Source of the DNA: Gymnothorax reevesii
Taxonomy: Eukaryota > Chordata > Actinopteri > Anguilliformes > Muraenidae
Direction of reading: 5' to 3'
DNA: 64,000 nt
Assembly (NCBI GenBank): GCA_029721435.1
Contig: CM056573.1
Span: forward strand, 70,870,001-70,934,000
Shown: positions 32,130 through 44,570 of the stretch, one piece after another
Position numbering within the stretch: the stretch's first letter is position 1
How the letters are laid out: every line of letters begins with the position of its first letter
The notes under the pieces: model-generated
Seen by the model: the letters and a program-made list of their open reading frames with translations, nothing else
What the model was told of the DNA's origin: nothing
Databases searched by the model: none
Translations under genes and position numbers: made by a program

Positions 32130-32453
32130 TGCCAGGAAGGTCACCAAAACTGGATATTTATTCATGCATAATGCTTAGGTTTCACAGCATAATTTCAAGT
32201 CCAAATACTTTGAAACATTTAAAATTAGCCACAATAGCCAACAAATTGATGCTTTAAAGCTCTGACCTCTATACTATTTAATCAATGAAGAATCTTAGCA
32301 AAACACCATTTATTGTCCTCTGAATTCTGAAAGTACTTTGAAATGCTTTCACTGAGGCAACACCTCACAGCTTAAAAGTATTACAAAGAGTGGTGCATTT
32401 TTGTCGATAAAGAGGATGCAGTCATATTTCCACGTCATCCATGCCATGATGAA

Positions 32454-32790
32454 GGGAGACGCAGTAGCGCAGTGGAGAGCATGGGCTTGACTTGGGATGG
32501 AAAGATTCTGTGTTCAAGTCCTTGCCTTAGCCTGTGCAAAGTGTTCTCAGGCAAAACTCTTCACTTCCACACTGCCTCACTCTACCCAGGTGTACAAATG
32601 GGTCTCAGCAAAATTGTCAGGGAAACTTGACTGAGAGCAGTGGGAGAACCCGAGTTGGACTAGTGTCCCATCGAGGGGGTTTAGCAATACTCCTATTTGC
32701 TTCATGTCACAGAAACCAGGGTTAAACACAGGCCTGGTGGGCCTCCAGGCATGACCTCCACGCCTGGTTAGAAATAGTCTTTATTCCGTC
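32454..32790 (+). mobile_element. tRNA-derived SINE, U11 copy
   Basis: Both boxes intact; private GGGTCTCAGC; beta-type GCCTGGTGGGCC, unlike the U4-like ORF just upstream. Confidence 0.75.
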
Positions 32791-33308
32791 TGAGCAGCTG
32801 CTCATTTTGAAAACAAGAAGGGCACTTGGTAGAGCTCATACCTCCGCCAAGCCCACATGTAAGTATTATTGGTTCTGGATCCAGGAGAGTATCATCCAGA
32901 CCAACAACAGCTGTGATTAGTTCCTCTTTTAGGGCAGATTCTATTCAGTGCTGAAATTTTCTGAAAATCTGTTCATTACATAAGGACATACCAAATTGTT
33001 CCGAATATAAGACGATTCTGGATATGAGACTACTCCCCTTTCTCAAGTCATATTTTGGAAAAAATAGGGTTTTGATGACAAAATCTTGTTTTAGTCACTA
33101 AAGAATAATAATCATCGGAAAAATTTCTTTGAAAATACTGATAAAACAAACTGAAAGAAAAACCAATATAAAAGATTGCAGGCTGTTGTTTTGCGCCATC
33201 TATTGTTGTGAACATGTATTGAGTATAGACTACAAAACGCACACACAGGATGACTGTTATTGTTAGAAGCCGAGTCCACGGAAAATACGACGACCCCATT
33301 TCTCCGCT

Positions 33309-34220
33309 GTGACGTGTCTTTAATGGAACGGCGGAGGCGTCAAAGATAAAACAGGGTCACTTGAGCAAAAGGAGAGGAAATCGTAAACATGCCCGATGGA
33401 CGAGAGATGCTAATTTACTGAGATTCCGCAGAGAAGTCACTGTTATGTCAAAGACGCAGAGTGCATCGTATGCCTGTTCCGTGGAAATGTAAAAAGCACC
33501 GTTGCCATAAACATATCTCCCCAGCGGGCCACAGTACGAAGTAGATTCCCAGTCCGTCGTGGAAACATATGCTGGTGTACGTGCGATTAGGTAGTGATTG
33601 TTTTTAAATTTCATTTGATTTCATTTGACACACTCTTTTTACTTGAACAAAAGATTGACCGCGATTCCGTACCATGCTTTCTGTTAACGTTCTGACAAAA
33701 TGTGGCAGCCCTCCATGCTTAGGGTCGGGCGTGTAAAGTCACCGAACAGGCCTTGTGGTGACGTGACTTAAATGGAACACTCGAGGCGTCATAAATCAGA
33801 CCGGGTCACTTGAGCAGAAGAAAACAAAGGAGTAAACAAGCCCGATGAATGAGAGGTTCGAATTCTCTTGGATTCTGCTGAGAAGTCGCTTTGACGTCAA
33901 AGAGCCAGAGTGCATCGAATGTTCATTTTGTTGCTATAACAACAGCACCGTTGCTATAAACAACTCTGCCCAGGGAGCCGACGGAAGAATGCTGATTCTC
34001 AGTCCGTGTCCAATGCTCATGGAAAGATGTCCAGGAGTACGTGCGATTTGGCAGTGATTTTATTTTTCTGAAATTAGATTTTAATTGACTCACTCTTTGT
34101 TTAAACAAAAAAAAAAAAATGACCGCGATTCAGTAGCATGCTTTCTGTTTACGTATTGACAAAATGTGCCTGCCCTCCACTTAGCCGTCGGGCTTGTCTT
34201 GTGACCAAACAGGCTCTGCT
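33309..34220. repeat. Subrepeat pair A-B, U11
   Basis: B begins at 33758. GTGACGTGACTT opens B, as C does elsewhere. GGAAATCGTAAAC is shared with U12. The A-tract before ATGACCGCG is long. Confidence 0.85.
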
Positions 34221-34444
34221 GTGACGTGACTTAAATGGATCAGCGGAGGTTTCAAATTCTCCGGCAGCTACAGGTCTCAAAAAAGTTGGGACACTTGTAA
34301 AAAGGGGCTTTAAAAGCATTGAATTTCTAAGAGAATCAGCTGAAAGAACATTTAGCAAGTAATTAAGTTAACTGTCATGTGCTGCGCAACATGAATACTT
34401 ATAAAAGGGTTGTCATTGAGAGGCTGAGTTTCTCAGAAGTAAAG

Positions 34445-34693
34445 ATGGCCAGAAGCTCTCCCACCTGTGAAGGCTTGCATAAAAAAAAATGTTGAATACT
34501 TTAAAAACACTGCTCCTCGGCGTTAAATTGCAAAGACATTGAAGGTCTCATCATCTTCAGTACATGACATCATCAAAAGATTCAGAGTAACTGGAAAAAT
34601 CTCTGCCTGTAAGGGACTAGGCCGAGACCTTTACTGGATGCCCTGTATCTTTGGACCCTCAGATGCCACTGCATCACTCACCGGCATGATTCT
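34445..34693 (+). mobile_element. Tc1-like fragment, U11
   Basis: CGGCGTTAAATTG combines features of the two main types; CCCTGTATC is private. Confidence 0.75.
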
Positions 34694-34753
34694 TGGGATT
34701 CTGCAATAATAGAGAAAGAAAAAACATCACTGATTATACCTAGAACTGCCACA

Positions 34754-35008
34754 AGGTCATTCTGACCTCCATTAGTCCCAGTGCAAAAGAATGTAAATGG
34801 ACTATATAGGGGCTGACTATGGAGCTAGTCAGATTGGCAGCTCAAAGCACTTGACAGAAGCCTAATACCTCACGTATGCCCATTTATGCAACACATTCAT
34901 ACACTGACGGCTACGCAAGGCAGTCAACTGCATCTTGGTTGACTGCATTTTGTTACTTTTTGAATGGTGTGCAGGCGCATATATAAGCCAGTTGCTGTCA
35001 TGACGTCA
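34754..35008 (+). promoter_or_regulatory. Regulatory-looking segment into U12
   Basis: All four motifs intact, spacer TTC; TTGACAGAAGCC is private. Confidence 0.45.
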
Positions 35009-35452
35009 GAATCAATTTGTTCTCCCATTTTGCAGGTAGAAATTGTGATTGTCACAGAGCTGTTCTTCTATTCATTTAGTTTATTTAGTAAGCTGGTTAG
35101 GATACCAGAAAAAGAAATTAATCAGAGGAAATGGATGAATGTAAGTCAGGCTTTGGCAAAGCTTCAGGACATGAGTTCTTGTGAGTCAGATGGAGAAGAA
35201 TCAGGGCTCAGTGATGCTTCTAGGTCTAGTGAATCCGACTCCGATTTTGAAACTGAATGCGATCGTGAGCCACACGGTAAAGGTATCACAGCTGCTGGGC
35301 AAACTAAGCCTTTGATGCCAAGAAGGTCACCAAAACTGGATATTTATTCACGTCATAATGCTTCGGTTTCACAGCATAATTTCAAGTCCAAATACTTTGA
35401 AACATTTAAAATTAGCCACAATAGCCAACAAATTGATGCTTTAAAGCTCTGA
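34964..35452 (+). CDS. Acidic Ser-rich ORF, U12 copy, extended to 162 codons
   Basis: A 3-nt in-frame deletion removes Ile from GEEISG. TCG replaces the TAG stop and gives the 29-residue extension. MPRRSP replaces MPGRSP. Confidence 0.35.
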   Translation: MVCRRIYKPVAVMTSESICSPILQVEIVIVTELFFYSFSLFSKLVRIPEKEINQRKWMNVSQALAKLQDMSSCESDGEESGLSDASRSSESDSDFETECDREPHGKGITAAGQTKPLMPRRSPKLDIYSRHNASVSQHNFKSKYFETFKISHNSQQIDALKL

Positions 35453-35640
35453 CCTCTATACTATTTAATCAATGAAGAATCTTAGCAAAACACCATTTAT
35501 TGTCCTCTGAATTCTGAAAGTACTTTGAAATGCTTTCACTGAGGCAACACCTCACAGCTTAAAAGTATTACAAAGAGTGGTGCATTTTTGTCGATAAAGA
35601 GGATGCAGTCATATTTCCACGTCATCCATGCCATGATGAA

Positions 35641-35977
35641 GGGAGACGCAGTAGCGCAGTGGAGAGCATGGGCTTGACTTGGGATGGAAAGATTCTGTGT
35701 TCAAGTCCTTGCCTTAGCCTGTGCAAAGTGTTCTCAGGCAAAACTCTTCAATTCCACACTGCCTCACTCTACCCAGGTGTACAAATGGGTCCCAGCAAAA
35801 TTGTCAGGGAAACTTGACTGAGAGCAGTGGGAGAACCCGAGTTGGACTAGTGTCCCATCGAGGGGGTTTAGCAATACTCCTATTTGCTTCATGTCACAGA
35901 AACCAGGGTTAAACACAGGCCTGGTGGGCCTCCAGGCATGACCTCCACGCCTGGTTAGAAATAGTCTTTATTCCGTC
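35641..35977 (+). mobile_element. tRNA-derived SINE, U12 copy
   Basis: Both boxes intact; private CTTCAATTCC. Confidence 0.75.
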
Positions 35978-36495
35978 TGAGCAGCTGCTCATTTTGAAAA
36001 CAAGAAGGGCACTTGGTAGAGCTCATACCTCCGCCAAGCCCACATGTAAGTATTATTGGTTCTGGATCCAGGAGAGTATCATCCAGACCAACAACAGCTG
36101 TGATTAGTTCCTCTTTTTGGGCAGATTCTATTCAGTGCTGAAATTTTCTGAAAATCTGTTCATTACATAAGGACATACCGAATTGTTCCGAATATAAGAC
36201 GATTCTGGATATGAGACTACTCCCCTTTCTCAAGTCATGTTTTGGAAAAAATAGGGTTTTGATGACAAAATCTTGTTTTAGTCACTAAAGAATAATAATC
36301 ATCGCAAAAATTTCTTTGAAAATACAGATAAAACAAACTGAAAGAAAAACCAATATAAAAGATTGCAGGCTGTTGTTTTGCGCCATCTATTGTTGTGAAC
36401 ATGTATTGAGTATAGACTACAAAACGCACACACAGGATGACTGTTATTGTTAGAAGCCTAGTCCACGGAAAATACGACGACCCCATTTCTCCGCT

Positions 36496-37404
36496 GTGAC
36501 GTGTCTTTAATGGAACGGCGGAGGCGTCAAAGATAAAACAGGGTCACTTGAGCAAAAGGAGAGGAAATCGTAAACATGCCCGATGGACGAGAGATGCTAA
36601 TTTACTGAGATTCCGCAGAGAAGTCACTGTTATGTCAAAGACGCAGAGTGCATCGTATGCCTGTTCCGTGGATATGTAAAAAGCACCGTTGCCATAAACA
36701 TATCTCCCCAGCGGGCCACAGTACGAAGTAGATTCCCAGTCCGTCGTGGAAACATATACTGGTGTACGTGCGATTAGGTCGTGATTGTTTTTAAATTTCA
36801 TTTGATTTCATTTGACACACTCTTTTTACTTGAACAAAAGATTGACCGCGATTCCGTACCATGCTTTCTGTTAACGTTCTGACAAAATGTGGCAGCCCTC
36901 CATGCTTAGGGTCGGGCGTGTAAAGTCACCGAACAGGCCTTGTGGTGACGTGTCTTAAATGGAACACTCGAGGCGTCATAAATCAGACCGGGTCACTTGA
37001 GCAGAAGAAAACAAAGGAGTAAACAAGCCCGATGGATGAGAGGTTCGAATTCTCTTGGATTCTGCTGAGAAGTCGCTTTGACGTCAAAGAGCCAGAGTGC
37101 ATCGAATGTTCATTTTGTTGCTATAACAACAGCACCGTTGCTATAAACAACTCTGCCCAGCGAGCCGACGGAAGAATGCTGATTCTCAGTCCGTGTCCAA
37201 TGCTCATGGAAAGATGTCCAGGAGTACATGCGATTTGGCAGTGATTTTATTTTTATGAAATTAGCTTTTAATTGACTCACTCTTTGTTTAAACAAAAAAA
37301 AAATGACCGCGATTCAGTAGCATGCTTTCTGTTTACGTATTGACAAAATGTGCCTGCCCTCCACTTAGCCGTCGGGCTTGTCTTGTGACCAAACAGGCTC
37401 TGCT
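36496..37404. repeat. Subrepeat pair A-B, U12
   Basis: B begins at 36945. GGAAATCGTAAAC in A; CAGCGAGCC and GTACATGCG in B. Confidence 0.85.
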
Positions 37405-37629
37405 GTGACGTGACTTAAATGGATTAGCGGAGGTTTCAAATTCTCCGGCAGCTACAGGTCTCAAAAAAGTTGGGACACTTGTAAAAAAGGGGCTTTAAAA
37501 GCATTGAATTTCTAAGAGAATCAGCTGAAAGAACATTTAGCAAGTAATTAAGTTAACTGTCATCTGCTGCGCAACATGATGACTTATAAAAGGGTTGTCA
37601 TTGAGAGGCTGAGTTTCTCAGAAGTAAAG

Positions 37630-37877
37630 ATGGCCAGAGGCTCTCCCACCTGTGAAGGCTTGCATAAAAAAGATGTTGAATAATTTAAAAACACTGCTCC
37701 TCGGCGTAAAATTGCAAAGGCATTGAAGGTCTCATCATCTTCAGTACATGACATCATCAAAAGATTCAGAGTAACTGGAAAAATCTCTGCCTGTAAGGGA
37801 CTAGGCCGAGACCTTTACTGGATGCCCTTTATCTTTGGACCCTCAGATGCCACTGCATCACTCACCGGCATGATTCT
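37630..37877 (+). mobile_element. Tc1-like fragment, U12
   Basis: U5 type: single TAA after HKKDVE, then RRKIA open. Confidence 0.75.
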
Positions 37878-37937
37878 TGGGATTCTGCAATAATAGAGAA
37901 AGAAAAAACATCACTGATTATACCTAGAACTGCCACA

Positions 37938-38192
37938 AGGTCATTCTGACCTCCATTAGTCCCAGTGCAAAAGAATGTAAATGGACTATATAGGGGCTGA
38001 CTATGGAGCTAGTCAGATTGGCAGCTCAAAGCACTTGACAGTAGCCTAATACCTCACGTATGCCCATTTATGCAGCACATTCATACACTGACGGCTACGC
38101 AAGGCAGTCAACTGCATCTTGGTTGACTGCATTTTGTTACTTTTTGAATGGTGTGCAGGCGCATATATAAGCCAGTTGCTGTCATGACGTCA
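37938..38192 (+). promoter_or_regulatory. Regulatory-looking segment into U13
   Basis: All four motifs intact, spacer TTC. Confidence 0.45.
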
Positions 38193-38639
38193 GAATCAAT
38201 TTGTTCTCCCATTTTGCAGGTAGAAATTGTGATTGTCACAGAGCTGTTCTTCTATTCATTTAGTTTATTTAGTAAGCTGGTTAGGATACCAGAAAAAGAA
38301 ATTAATCAGAGGAAATGGATGAATGTAAGTCAGGCTTTGGCAAAGCTTCAGGACATGAGTTCTTGTGAGTCAGATGGAGAAGAAATATCAGGGCTCAGTG
38401 ATGCTTCTAGGTCTAGTGAATCCGACTCCGATTTTGAAACTGAATGTGATCGTGAGCCACACGGTAAAGGTATCACAGCTGCTGGGCAAACTAAGCCTTT
38501 GATGCCAGGAAGGTCACCAAAACTGGATATTTATTCACGTCATAATGCTTCGGTTTCACAGCATAATTTCAAGTCCAAATACTTTGAAACATTTAAAATT
38601 AGCCACAATAGCCAACAAATTGATGCTTTAAAGCTCTGA
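38148..38639 (+). CDS. Acidic Ser-rich ORF, U13 copy, extended to 163 codons
   Basis: The TAG-to-TCG change extends the frame to TGA. Otherwise the general type with EINQRKW. Confidence 0.35.
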   Translation: MVCRRIYKPVAVMTSESICSPILQVEIVIVTELFFYSFSLFSKLVRIPEKEINQRKWMNVSQALAKLQDMSSCESDGEEISGLSDASRSSESDSDFETECDREPHGKGITAAGQTKPLMPGRSPKLDIYSRHNASVSQHNFKSKYFETFKISHNSQQIDALKL

Positions 38640-38827
38640 CCTCTATACTATTTAATCAATGAAGAATCTTAGCAAAACACCATTTATTGTCCTCTGAATT
38701 CTGAAAGTACTTTGAAATGCTTTCACTGAGGCAACACCTCACAGCTTAAAAGTATTACAAAGAGTGGTGCATTTTTGTCGATAAAGAGGATGCAGTCATA
38801 TTTCCACGTCATCCATGCCATGATGAA

Positions 38828-39164
38828 GGGAGACGCAGTAGCGCAGTGGAGAGCATGGGCTTGACTTGGCATGGAAAGATTCTGTGTTCAAGTCCTTGCC
38901 TTAGCCTGTGCAAAGTGTTCTCAGGCAAAACTCTTCACTTCCACACTGCCTCACTCTGCCCAGGTGTACAAATGGGTCCCAGCAAAATTGTCAGGGAAAC
39001 TTGACTGAGAGCAGTGGGAGAACCCGAGTTGGACTAGTGTCCCATCGAGGGGGTTTAGCAATACTCCTATTTGCTTCATTTCACAGAAACCAGGGTTAAA
39101 CACAGGCCTGGTGGGCCTCCAGGCATGACCTCCACGCCTGGTTAGAAATAGTCTTTATTCCGTC
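38828..39164 (+). mobile_element. tRNA-derived SINE, U13 copy
   Basis: Both boxes intact; CTTGGCATGG, CTCTGCCCAGG and TTCATTTCAC are shared only with U14. Confidence 0.75.
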
Positions 39165-39679
39165 TGAGCAGCTGCTCATTTTGAAAACAAGATGGGCACT
39201 TGGTAGAGCTCATACCTCCGCCAAGCCCACATGTAAGTATTATTGGTTCTGGATCCAGGAGAGTATCATCCAGACCAACAACAGCTGTGATTAGTTCCTC
39301 TTTTAGGGCAGATTCTATTCAGTGCTGAAATTTTCTGAAAATCTGTTCATTACATAAGGACATACCGAATTGTTCCGAATATAAGACGATTCTGGATATG
39401 AGACTACTCCCCTTTCTCAAGTCATATTTTGGAAAAAATAGGGTTTTAATGACAAAATCTTGTTTTAGTCACTAAAGAATAATAATCATCGCAAAAATTT
39501 CTTTGAAAATACTGATAAAACAAACTGAAAGAAAAACCAATATAAAAGATTGCAGGCTGTTGTTTTGCGCCATCTATTGTTGTGAACATGTATTGAGTAT
39601 AGACTATCAAACGCACACACAGGATCACTGTTATTGTTAGAAGCCTAGTCCACGGAAAATACGACGACCCCATTTCTCC

Positions 39680-40593
39680 GCTGTGACGTGTCTTTAATGG
39701 AACGGCGGAGGCGTCAAAGATAAAACAGGGTCACTTGAGCAAAAGGAGAGGAAATAGTAAACATGCCCGATGGACGAGAGATGCTAATTTACTGAGATTC
39801 CGCAGAGAAGTCACTGTTATGTCAAAGACGCAGAGTGCATCGTATGCCTGTTCCGTGGATATGTAAAAAGCACCGTTGCCATAAACATATCTCCCCAGCG
39901 GGCCACAGTACGAAGTAGATTCCCAGTCCGTCGTGGAAACATATACTGGTGTACGTGCGATTAGGTCGTGATTGTTTTTAAATTTCATTTGATTTCATTT
40001 GACACACTCTTTTTACTTGAACAAAAGATTGACCGCGATTCCGTACCATGCTTTCTGTTAACGTTCTGACAAAATGTGGCAGCCCTCCATGCTTAGGGTC
40101 GGGCGTGTAAAGTCACCGAACAGGCCTTGTGGTGACGTGTCTTAAATGGAACACTCGAGGCGTCATAAATCAGACCGGGTCACTTGAGCAGAAGAAAACA
40201 AAGGAGTAAACAAGCCCGATGGATGAGAGGTTCGAATTCTCTTGGATTCTGCTGAGAAGTCGCTTTGACGTCAAAGAGCCAGAGTGCATCGAATGTTCAT
40301 TTTGTTGCTATAACAACAGCACCGTTGCTATAAACAACTCTGCCCAGCGAGCCGACGGAAGAATGCTGATTCTCAGTCCGTGTCCAATGCTCATGGAAAG
40401 ATGTCCAGGAGTACATGCGATTTGGCAGTGATTTTATTTTTATGAAATTAGATTTTAATTGACTCACTCTTTGTTAAAACAAAAAAAAAAAATGACCGCG
40501 ATTCAGTAGCATGCTTTCTGTTTACGTATTGACAAAATGTGCCTGCCCTCCACTTAGCCGTCGGGCTTGTCTTGTGACCAAACAGGCTCTGCT
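39680..40593. repeat. Subrepeat pair A-B, U13
   Basis: B begins at 40132. TTTGTTAAAACA replaces TTTGTTTAAACA near 40470. Confidence 0.85.
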
Positions 40594-40818
40594 GTGACGT
40601 GACTTAAATGGATCAGCGGAGGTTTCAAATTCTCCGGCAGCTACAGGTCTCAAAAAAGTTGGGACACTTGTAAAAAAGGGGCTTTAAAAGCATTGAATTT
40701 CTAAGAGAATCAGCTGAAAGAACATTTAGCAAGTAATTAAGTTAACTGTCATCTGCTGCGCAACATGATGACTTATAAAAGGGTTGTCATTGAGAGGCTG
40801 AGTTTCTCAGAAGTAAAG

Positions 40819-41066
40819 ATGGCCAGAGGCTCTCCCACCTGTGAAGGCTTGCATAAAAAAGATGTTGAATAATTTAAAAACACTGCTCCTCGGCGTAAAA
40901 TTGCAAAGGCATTGAAGGTCTCATCATCTTCAGTACATGACATCATCAAAAGATTCAGAGTAACTGGAAAAATCTCTGCCTGTAAGGGACTAGGCCGAGA
41001 CCTTTACTGGATGCCCTTTATCTTTGGACCCTCAGATGCCACTGCATCACTCACCGGCATGATTCT
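40819..41066 (+). mobile_element. Tc1-like fragment, U13
   Basis: U5 type, as in U12. Confidence 0.75.
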
Positions 41067-41126
41067 TGGGATTCTGCAATAATAGAGAAAGAAAAAACAT
41101 CACTGATTATACCTAGAACTGCCACA

Positions 41127-41381
41127 AGGTCATTCTGACCTCCATTAGTCCCAGTGCAAAAGAATGTAAATGGACTATATAGGGGCTGACTATGGAGCTA
41201 GTCAGATTGGCAGCTCAAAGCACTTGACAGTAGCCTAATACCTCACGTATGCCCATTTATGCAGCACATTCATACACTGACGGCTACGCAAGGCAGTCAA
41301 CTGCATCTTGGTTGACTGCATTTTGTTACTTTTTGAATGGTGTGCAGGCGCATATATAAGCCAGTTGCTGTCATGACGTCA
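41127..41381 (+). promoter_or_regulatory. Regulatory-looking segment into U14
   Basis: All four motifs intact, spacer TTC. Confidence 0.45.
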
Positions 41382-41828
41382 GAATCAATTTGTTCTCCCA
41401 TTTTGCAGGTAGAAATTGTGATTGTCACAGAGCTGTTCTTCTATTCATTTAGTTTATTTAGTAAGCTGGTTAGGATACCAGAAAAAGAAATGGATCAGAG
41501 GAAATGGATGAATGTAAGTCAGGCTTTGGCAAAGCTTCAGGACATGAGTTCTTGTGAGTCAGATGGAGAAGAAATAGCAGGGCTCAGTGATGCTTCTAGG
41601 TCTAGTGAATCCGACTCCGATTTTGAAACTGAATGCGATCGTGAGCCACACGGTAAAGGTATCACAGCTGCTGGGCAAACTAAGCCTTTGATGCCAGGAA
41701 GGTCACCAAAACTGGATATTTATTCACGTCATAATGCTTCGGTTTCACAGCATAATTTCAAGTCCAAATACTTTGAAACATTTAAAATTAGCCACAATAG
41801 CCAACAAATTGATGCTTTAAAGCTCTGA
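41337..41828 (+). CDS. Acidic Ser-rich ORF, U14 copy, extended to 163 codons
   Basis: Has TCG in place of TAG, as in U12 and U13. Keeps the internal Met (EMDQRKW); GEEIAG replaces GEEISG. Confidence 0.35.
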   Translation: MVCRRIYKPVAVMTSESICSPILQVEIVIVTELFFYSFSLFSKLVRIPEKEMDQRKWMNVSQALAKLQDMSSCESDGEEIAGLSDASRSSESDSDFETECDREPHGKGITAAGQTKPLMPGRSPKLDIYSRHNASVSQHNFKSKYFETFKISHNSQQIDALKL

Positions 41829-42016
41829 CCTCTATACTATTTAATCAATGAAGAATCTTAGCAAAACACCATTTATTGTCCTCTGAATTCTGAAAGTACT
41901 TTGAAATGCTTTCACTGAGGCAACACCTCACAGCTTAAAAGTATTACAAAGAGTGGTGCATTTTTGTCGATAAAGAGGATGCAGTCATATTTCCACGTCA
42001 TCCATGCCATGATGAA

Positions 42017-42353
42017 GGGAGACGCAGTAGCGCAGTGGAGAGCATGGGCTTGACTTGGCATGGAAAGATTCTGTGTTCAAGTCCTTGCCTTAGCCTGTGC
42101 AAAGTGTTCTCAGGCAAAACTCTTCACTTCCACACTGCCTCACTCTGCCCAGGTGTACAAATGGGTCCCAGCAAAATTGTCAGGGAAACTTGACTGAGAG
42201 CAGTGGGAGAACCCGAGTTGGACTAGTGTCCCATCGAGGGGGTTTAGCAATACTCCTATTTGCTTCATTTCACAGAAACCAGGGTTAAACACAGGCCTGG
42301 TGGGCCTCCAGGCATGACCTCCACGCCTGGTTAGAAATAGTCTTTATTCCGTC
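42017..42353 (+). mobile_element. tRNA-derived SINE, U14 copy
   Basis: Matches the U13 copy in every private variant. Confidence 0.75.
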
Positions 42354-42871
42354 TGAGCAGCTGCTCATTTTGAAAACAAGATGGGCACTTGGTAGAGCTC
42401 ATACCTCCGCCAAGCCCACATGTAAGTATTATTGGTTCTGGATCCAGGAGAGTATCATCCAGACCAACAACAGCTGTGATTAGTTCCTCTTTTAGGGCAG
42501 ATTCTATTCAGTGCTGAAATTTTCTGAAAATCTGTTCATTACATAAGGACATACCGAATTGTTCCGAATATAAGACGATTCTGGATATGAGACTACTCCC
42601 CTTTCTCAAGTCATATTTTGGAAAAAATAGGGTTTTGATGACAAAATCTTGTTTTAGTCTCTAAAGAATAATAATCATCGCAAAAATTTCTTTGAAAATA
42701 CTGATAAAACAAACTGAAAGAAAAACCAATATAAAAGATTGCAGGCTGTTGTTTTGCGCCATCTATTGTTGTGAACATGTATTGAGTTTAGACTCTAAAA
42801 CGCGCACACAGGATGACTGTCATTGTTAGAAGCCTAGTCCACGGAAAATACGACGACCCCATTTCTCCGCT

Positions 42872-43782
42872 GTGACGTGTCTTTAATGGAACGGCGGAGG
42901 CGTCAAAGATAAAACAGGGTCACTTGAGCAAAAGGAGAGGAAAGAGTAAACATGCCTGTTGGACGAGAGATGCTAATTTACTGAGATTCCGCAGAGAAGT
43001 CACTGTTATGTCAAAGACGCAGATTGCATCGTATGCCTGTTCCGTGGATATGTAAAAAGCGCCGTTGCCATAAACATATCTCCCCAGCGGGCCACAGTAC
43101 GAAGTAGATTCCCAGTCCGTCGTGGAAACATATACTGGTGTACGTGCGATTAGGTAGTGATTGTTTTTTAATTTCATTTGATTTCATTTGACACACTCTT
43201 TTTACTTGAACAAAAGATTGACCGCGATTCCGTACCATGCTTTCTGTTAACGTTCTGACGAAATGTGGCAGCCCTCCATGCTTAGGGTCGGGCGTGTAAA
43301 GTCACCGAACAGGCCTTGTGGTGACGTGTCTTAAATGGAACACTGGAGGCGTCATAAATCAGACCGGGTCACTTGAGCAGAAGAAAACAAAGGAGTAAAC
43401 AAGCCCGATGGATGAGAGGTTCGAATTCTCTTGGATTCTGCTGAGAAGTCGCTTTGACGTCAAAGAGCCAGAGTGCATCGAATGTTCATTTTGTTGCTAT
43501 AACAACAGCACCGTTGCTATAAACAACTCTGCCCAGGGAGCCGACGGAAGAATGCTGATTCTCAGTCCGTGTCCAATGCTCATGGAAAGATGTCCAGGAG
43601 TACGTGCGATTTGGCAGTGATTTTATTTTTATGAAATTAGATTTTAATTGACTCACTCTTTGTTTAAACAAAAAAAAAAAATGACCGCGATTCAGTAGCA
43701 TGCTTTCTGTTTACGTATTGACAAAATGTGCCTGCCCTCCACTTAGCCGTCGGGCTTGTCTTGTGACCAAACAGGCTCTGCT
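42872..43782. repeat. Subrepeat pair A-B, U14
   Basis: B begins at 43321. First member with the subfamily variants GAAAGAGTAAAC, GCAGATTGCATC and CACTGGAGGC. Private ATGCCTGTTGG. Confidence 0.85.
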
Positions 43783-44006
43783 GTGACGTGACTTAAATGG
43801 ATCAGCGGAGGTTTCAAATTCTCCGGCAGCTACAGGTCTCAAAAAAGTTGGGACACTTGTAAAAAGGGGCTTTAAAAGCATTGAATTTCTAAGAGAATCA
43901 GCTGAAAGAACATTTAGCTAGTAATTTAGTTAACTGTCATCTGCTGCGCAACATGATTACTTATAAAAGGGTTGTCATTGAGAGGCTGAGTTTCTCAGAA
44001 GTAAAG

Positions 44007-44255
44007 ATGGCCAGAAGCTCTCCCACCTGTGAAGGCTTGCATAAAAAAAATGTTGAATACTTTAAAAACACTGCTCCTCGACATTAAATTGCAAAGGCAT
44101 TGAAGGTCTCATCATCTTCAGTACATGACATCATCAAAAGATTCAGAGTAACTGGAAAAATCTCTGCCTGTAAGGGACTAGGCCGAGACCTTTACTGGAT
44201 GCCCTTTATCTTCGGACCCTCAGATGCCACTGCATCACTCACCGGCATGATATCT
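44007..44255 (+). mobile_element. Tc1-like fragment, U14 (GATATC variant)
   Basis: CATGATATCTTGGG replaces CATGATTCTTGGG. The extra base keeps one frame open from KVSSSSVHD to a TGA at 44325-44327 (75 codons from a non-ATG start). GACATTAAA gives a stop before KVSSSS. Confidence 0.75.
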
Positions 44256-44315
44256 TGGGATTCTGCAATAATAGAGAAAGAAAAAACATCACTGATTATA
44301 CCTAGAACTGCCACA

Positions 44316-44570
44316 AGGTCATTTTGACCTCCATTAGTCCCAGTGCAAAAGAATGTAAATGGACTATATAGGGGCTGACTATGGAGCTAGTCAGATTGGC
44401 AGCTCAAAGCACTTGACAGTAGCCTAATACCTCACGTATGCCCATTTATGCAACACATTCATACACTGACGGCTACGCAAGGCAGTCAACTGCATCTTGG
44501 TTGACTGCATTTTGTTACTTTTTGAATGGTGTGCAGGCGCATATATAAGCCAGTTGCTGTCATGACGTCA
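44316..44570 (+). promoter_or_regulatory. Regulatory-looking segment into U15
   Basis: All four motifs intact, spacer TTT. Confidence 0.45.

Larger units (their letters stand above)
31776..34963 (+). repeat. Array unit U11 (3,188 bp)
   Basis: Starts as a twin of U4 (same 2-nt deletion in the ORF). It departs at about 32.16 kb, where it has a private TTCATGCATAATG and then beta-type variants (GATGC, CGATAAAG, CCTGGTGGG). The A-tract at about 34109 is lengthened. Confidence 0.97.
34964..38147 (+). repeat. Array unit U12 (3,184 bp)
   Basis: Carries an in-frame 3-nt deletion in the ORF and CCAAGAAGG, both shared only with U19. The ORF stop is replaced by TCG. From about 36.7 kb it is of the U5/U8-end type. 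Confidence 0.98.
38148..41336 (+). repeat. Array unit U13 (3,189 bp)
   Basis: The SINE carries variants shared only with U14: CTTGGCATGG, CTCTGCCC and TTCATTTCAC. The ORF stop is TCG. The 39.4-40.4 kb portion is of the U6/U8/U20 type (GGATCACTG). Confidence 0.98.
41337..44525 (+). repeat. Array unit U14 (3,189 bp), junction into the 42.6-57 kb subfamily
   Basis: The first 1.3 kb match U13. From about 42.65 kb it gains the subfamily variants that continue to U18: AGTCTCTAAAG, GAGTTTAGAC, CGCGCACAC, GAAAGAGTAAAC, CACTGGAGGC and TTAGCTAGTAATT. Confidence 0.97.
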
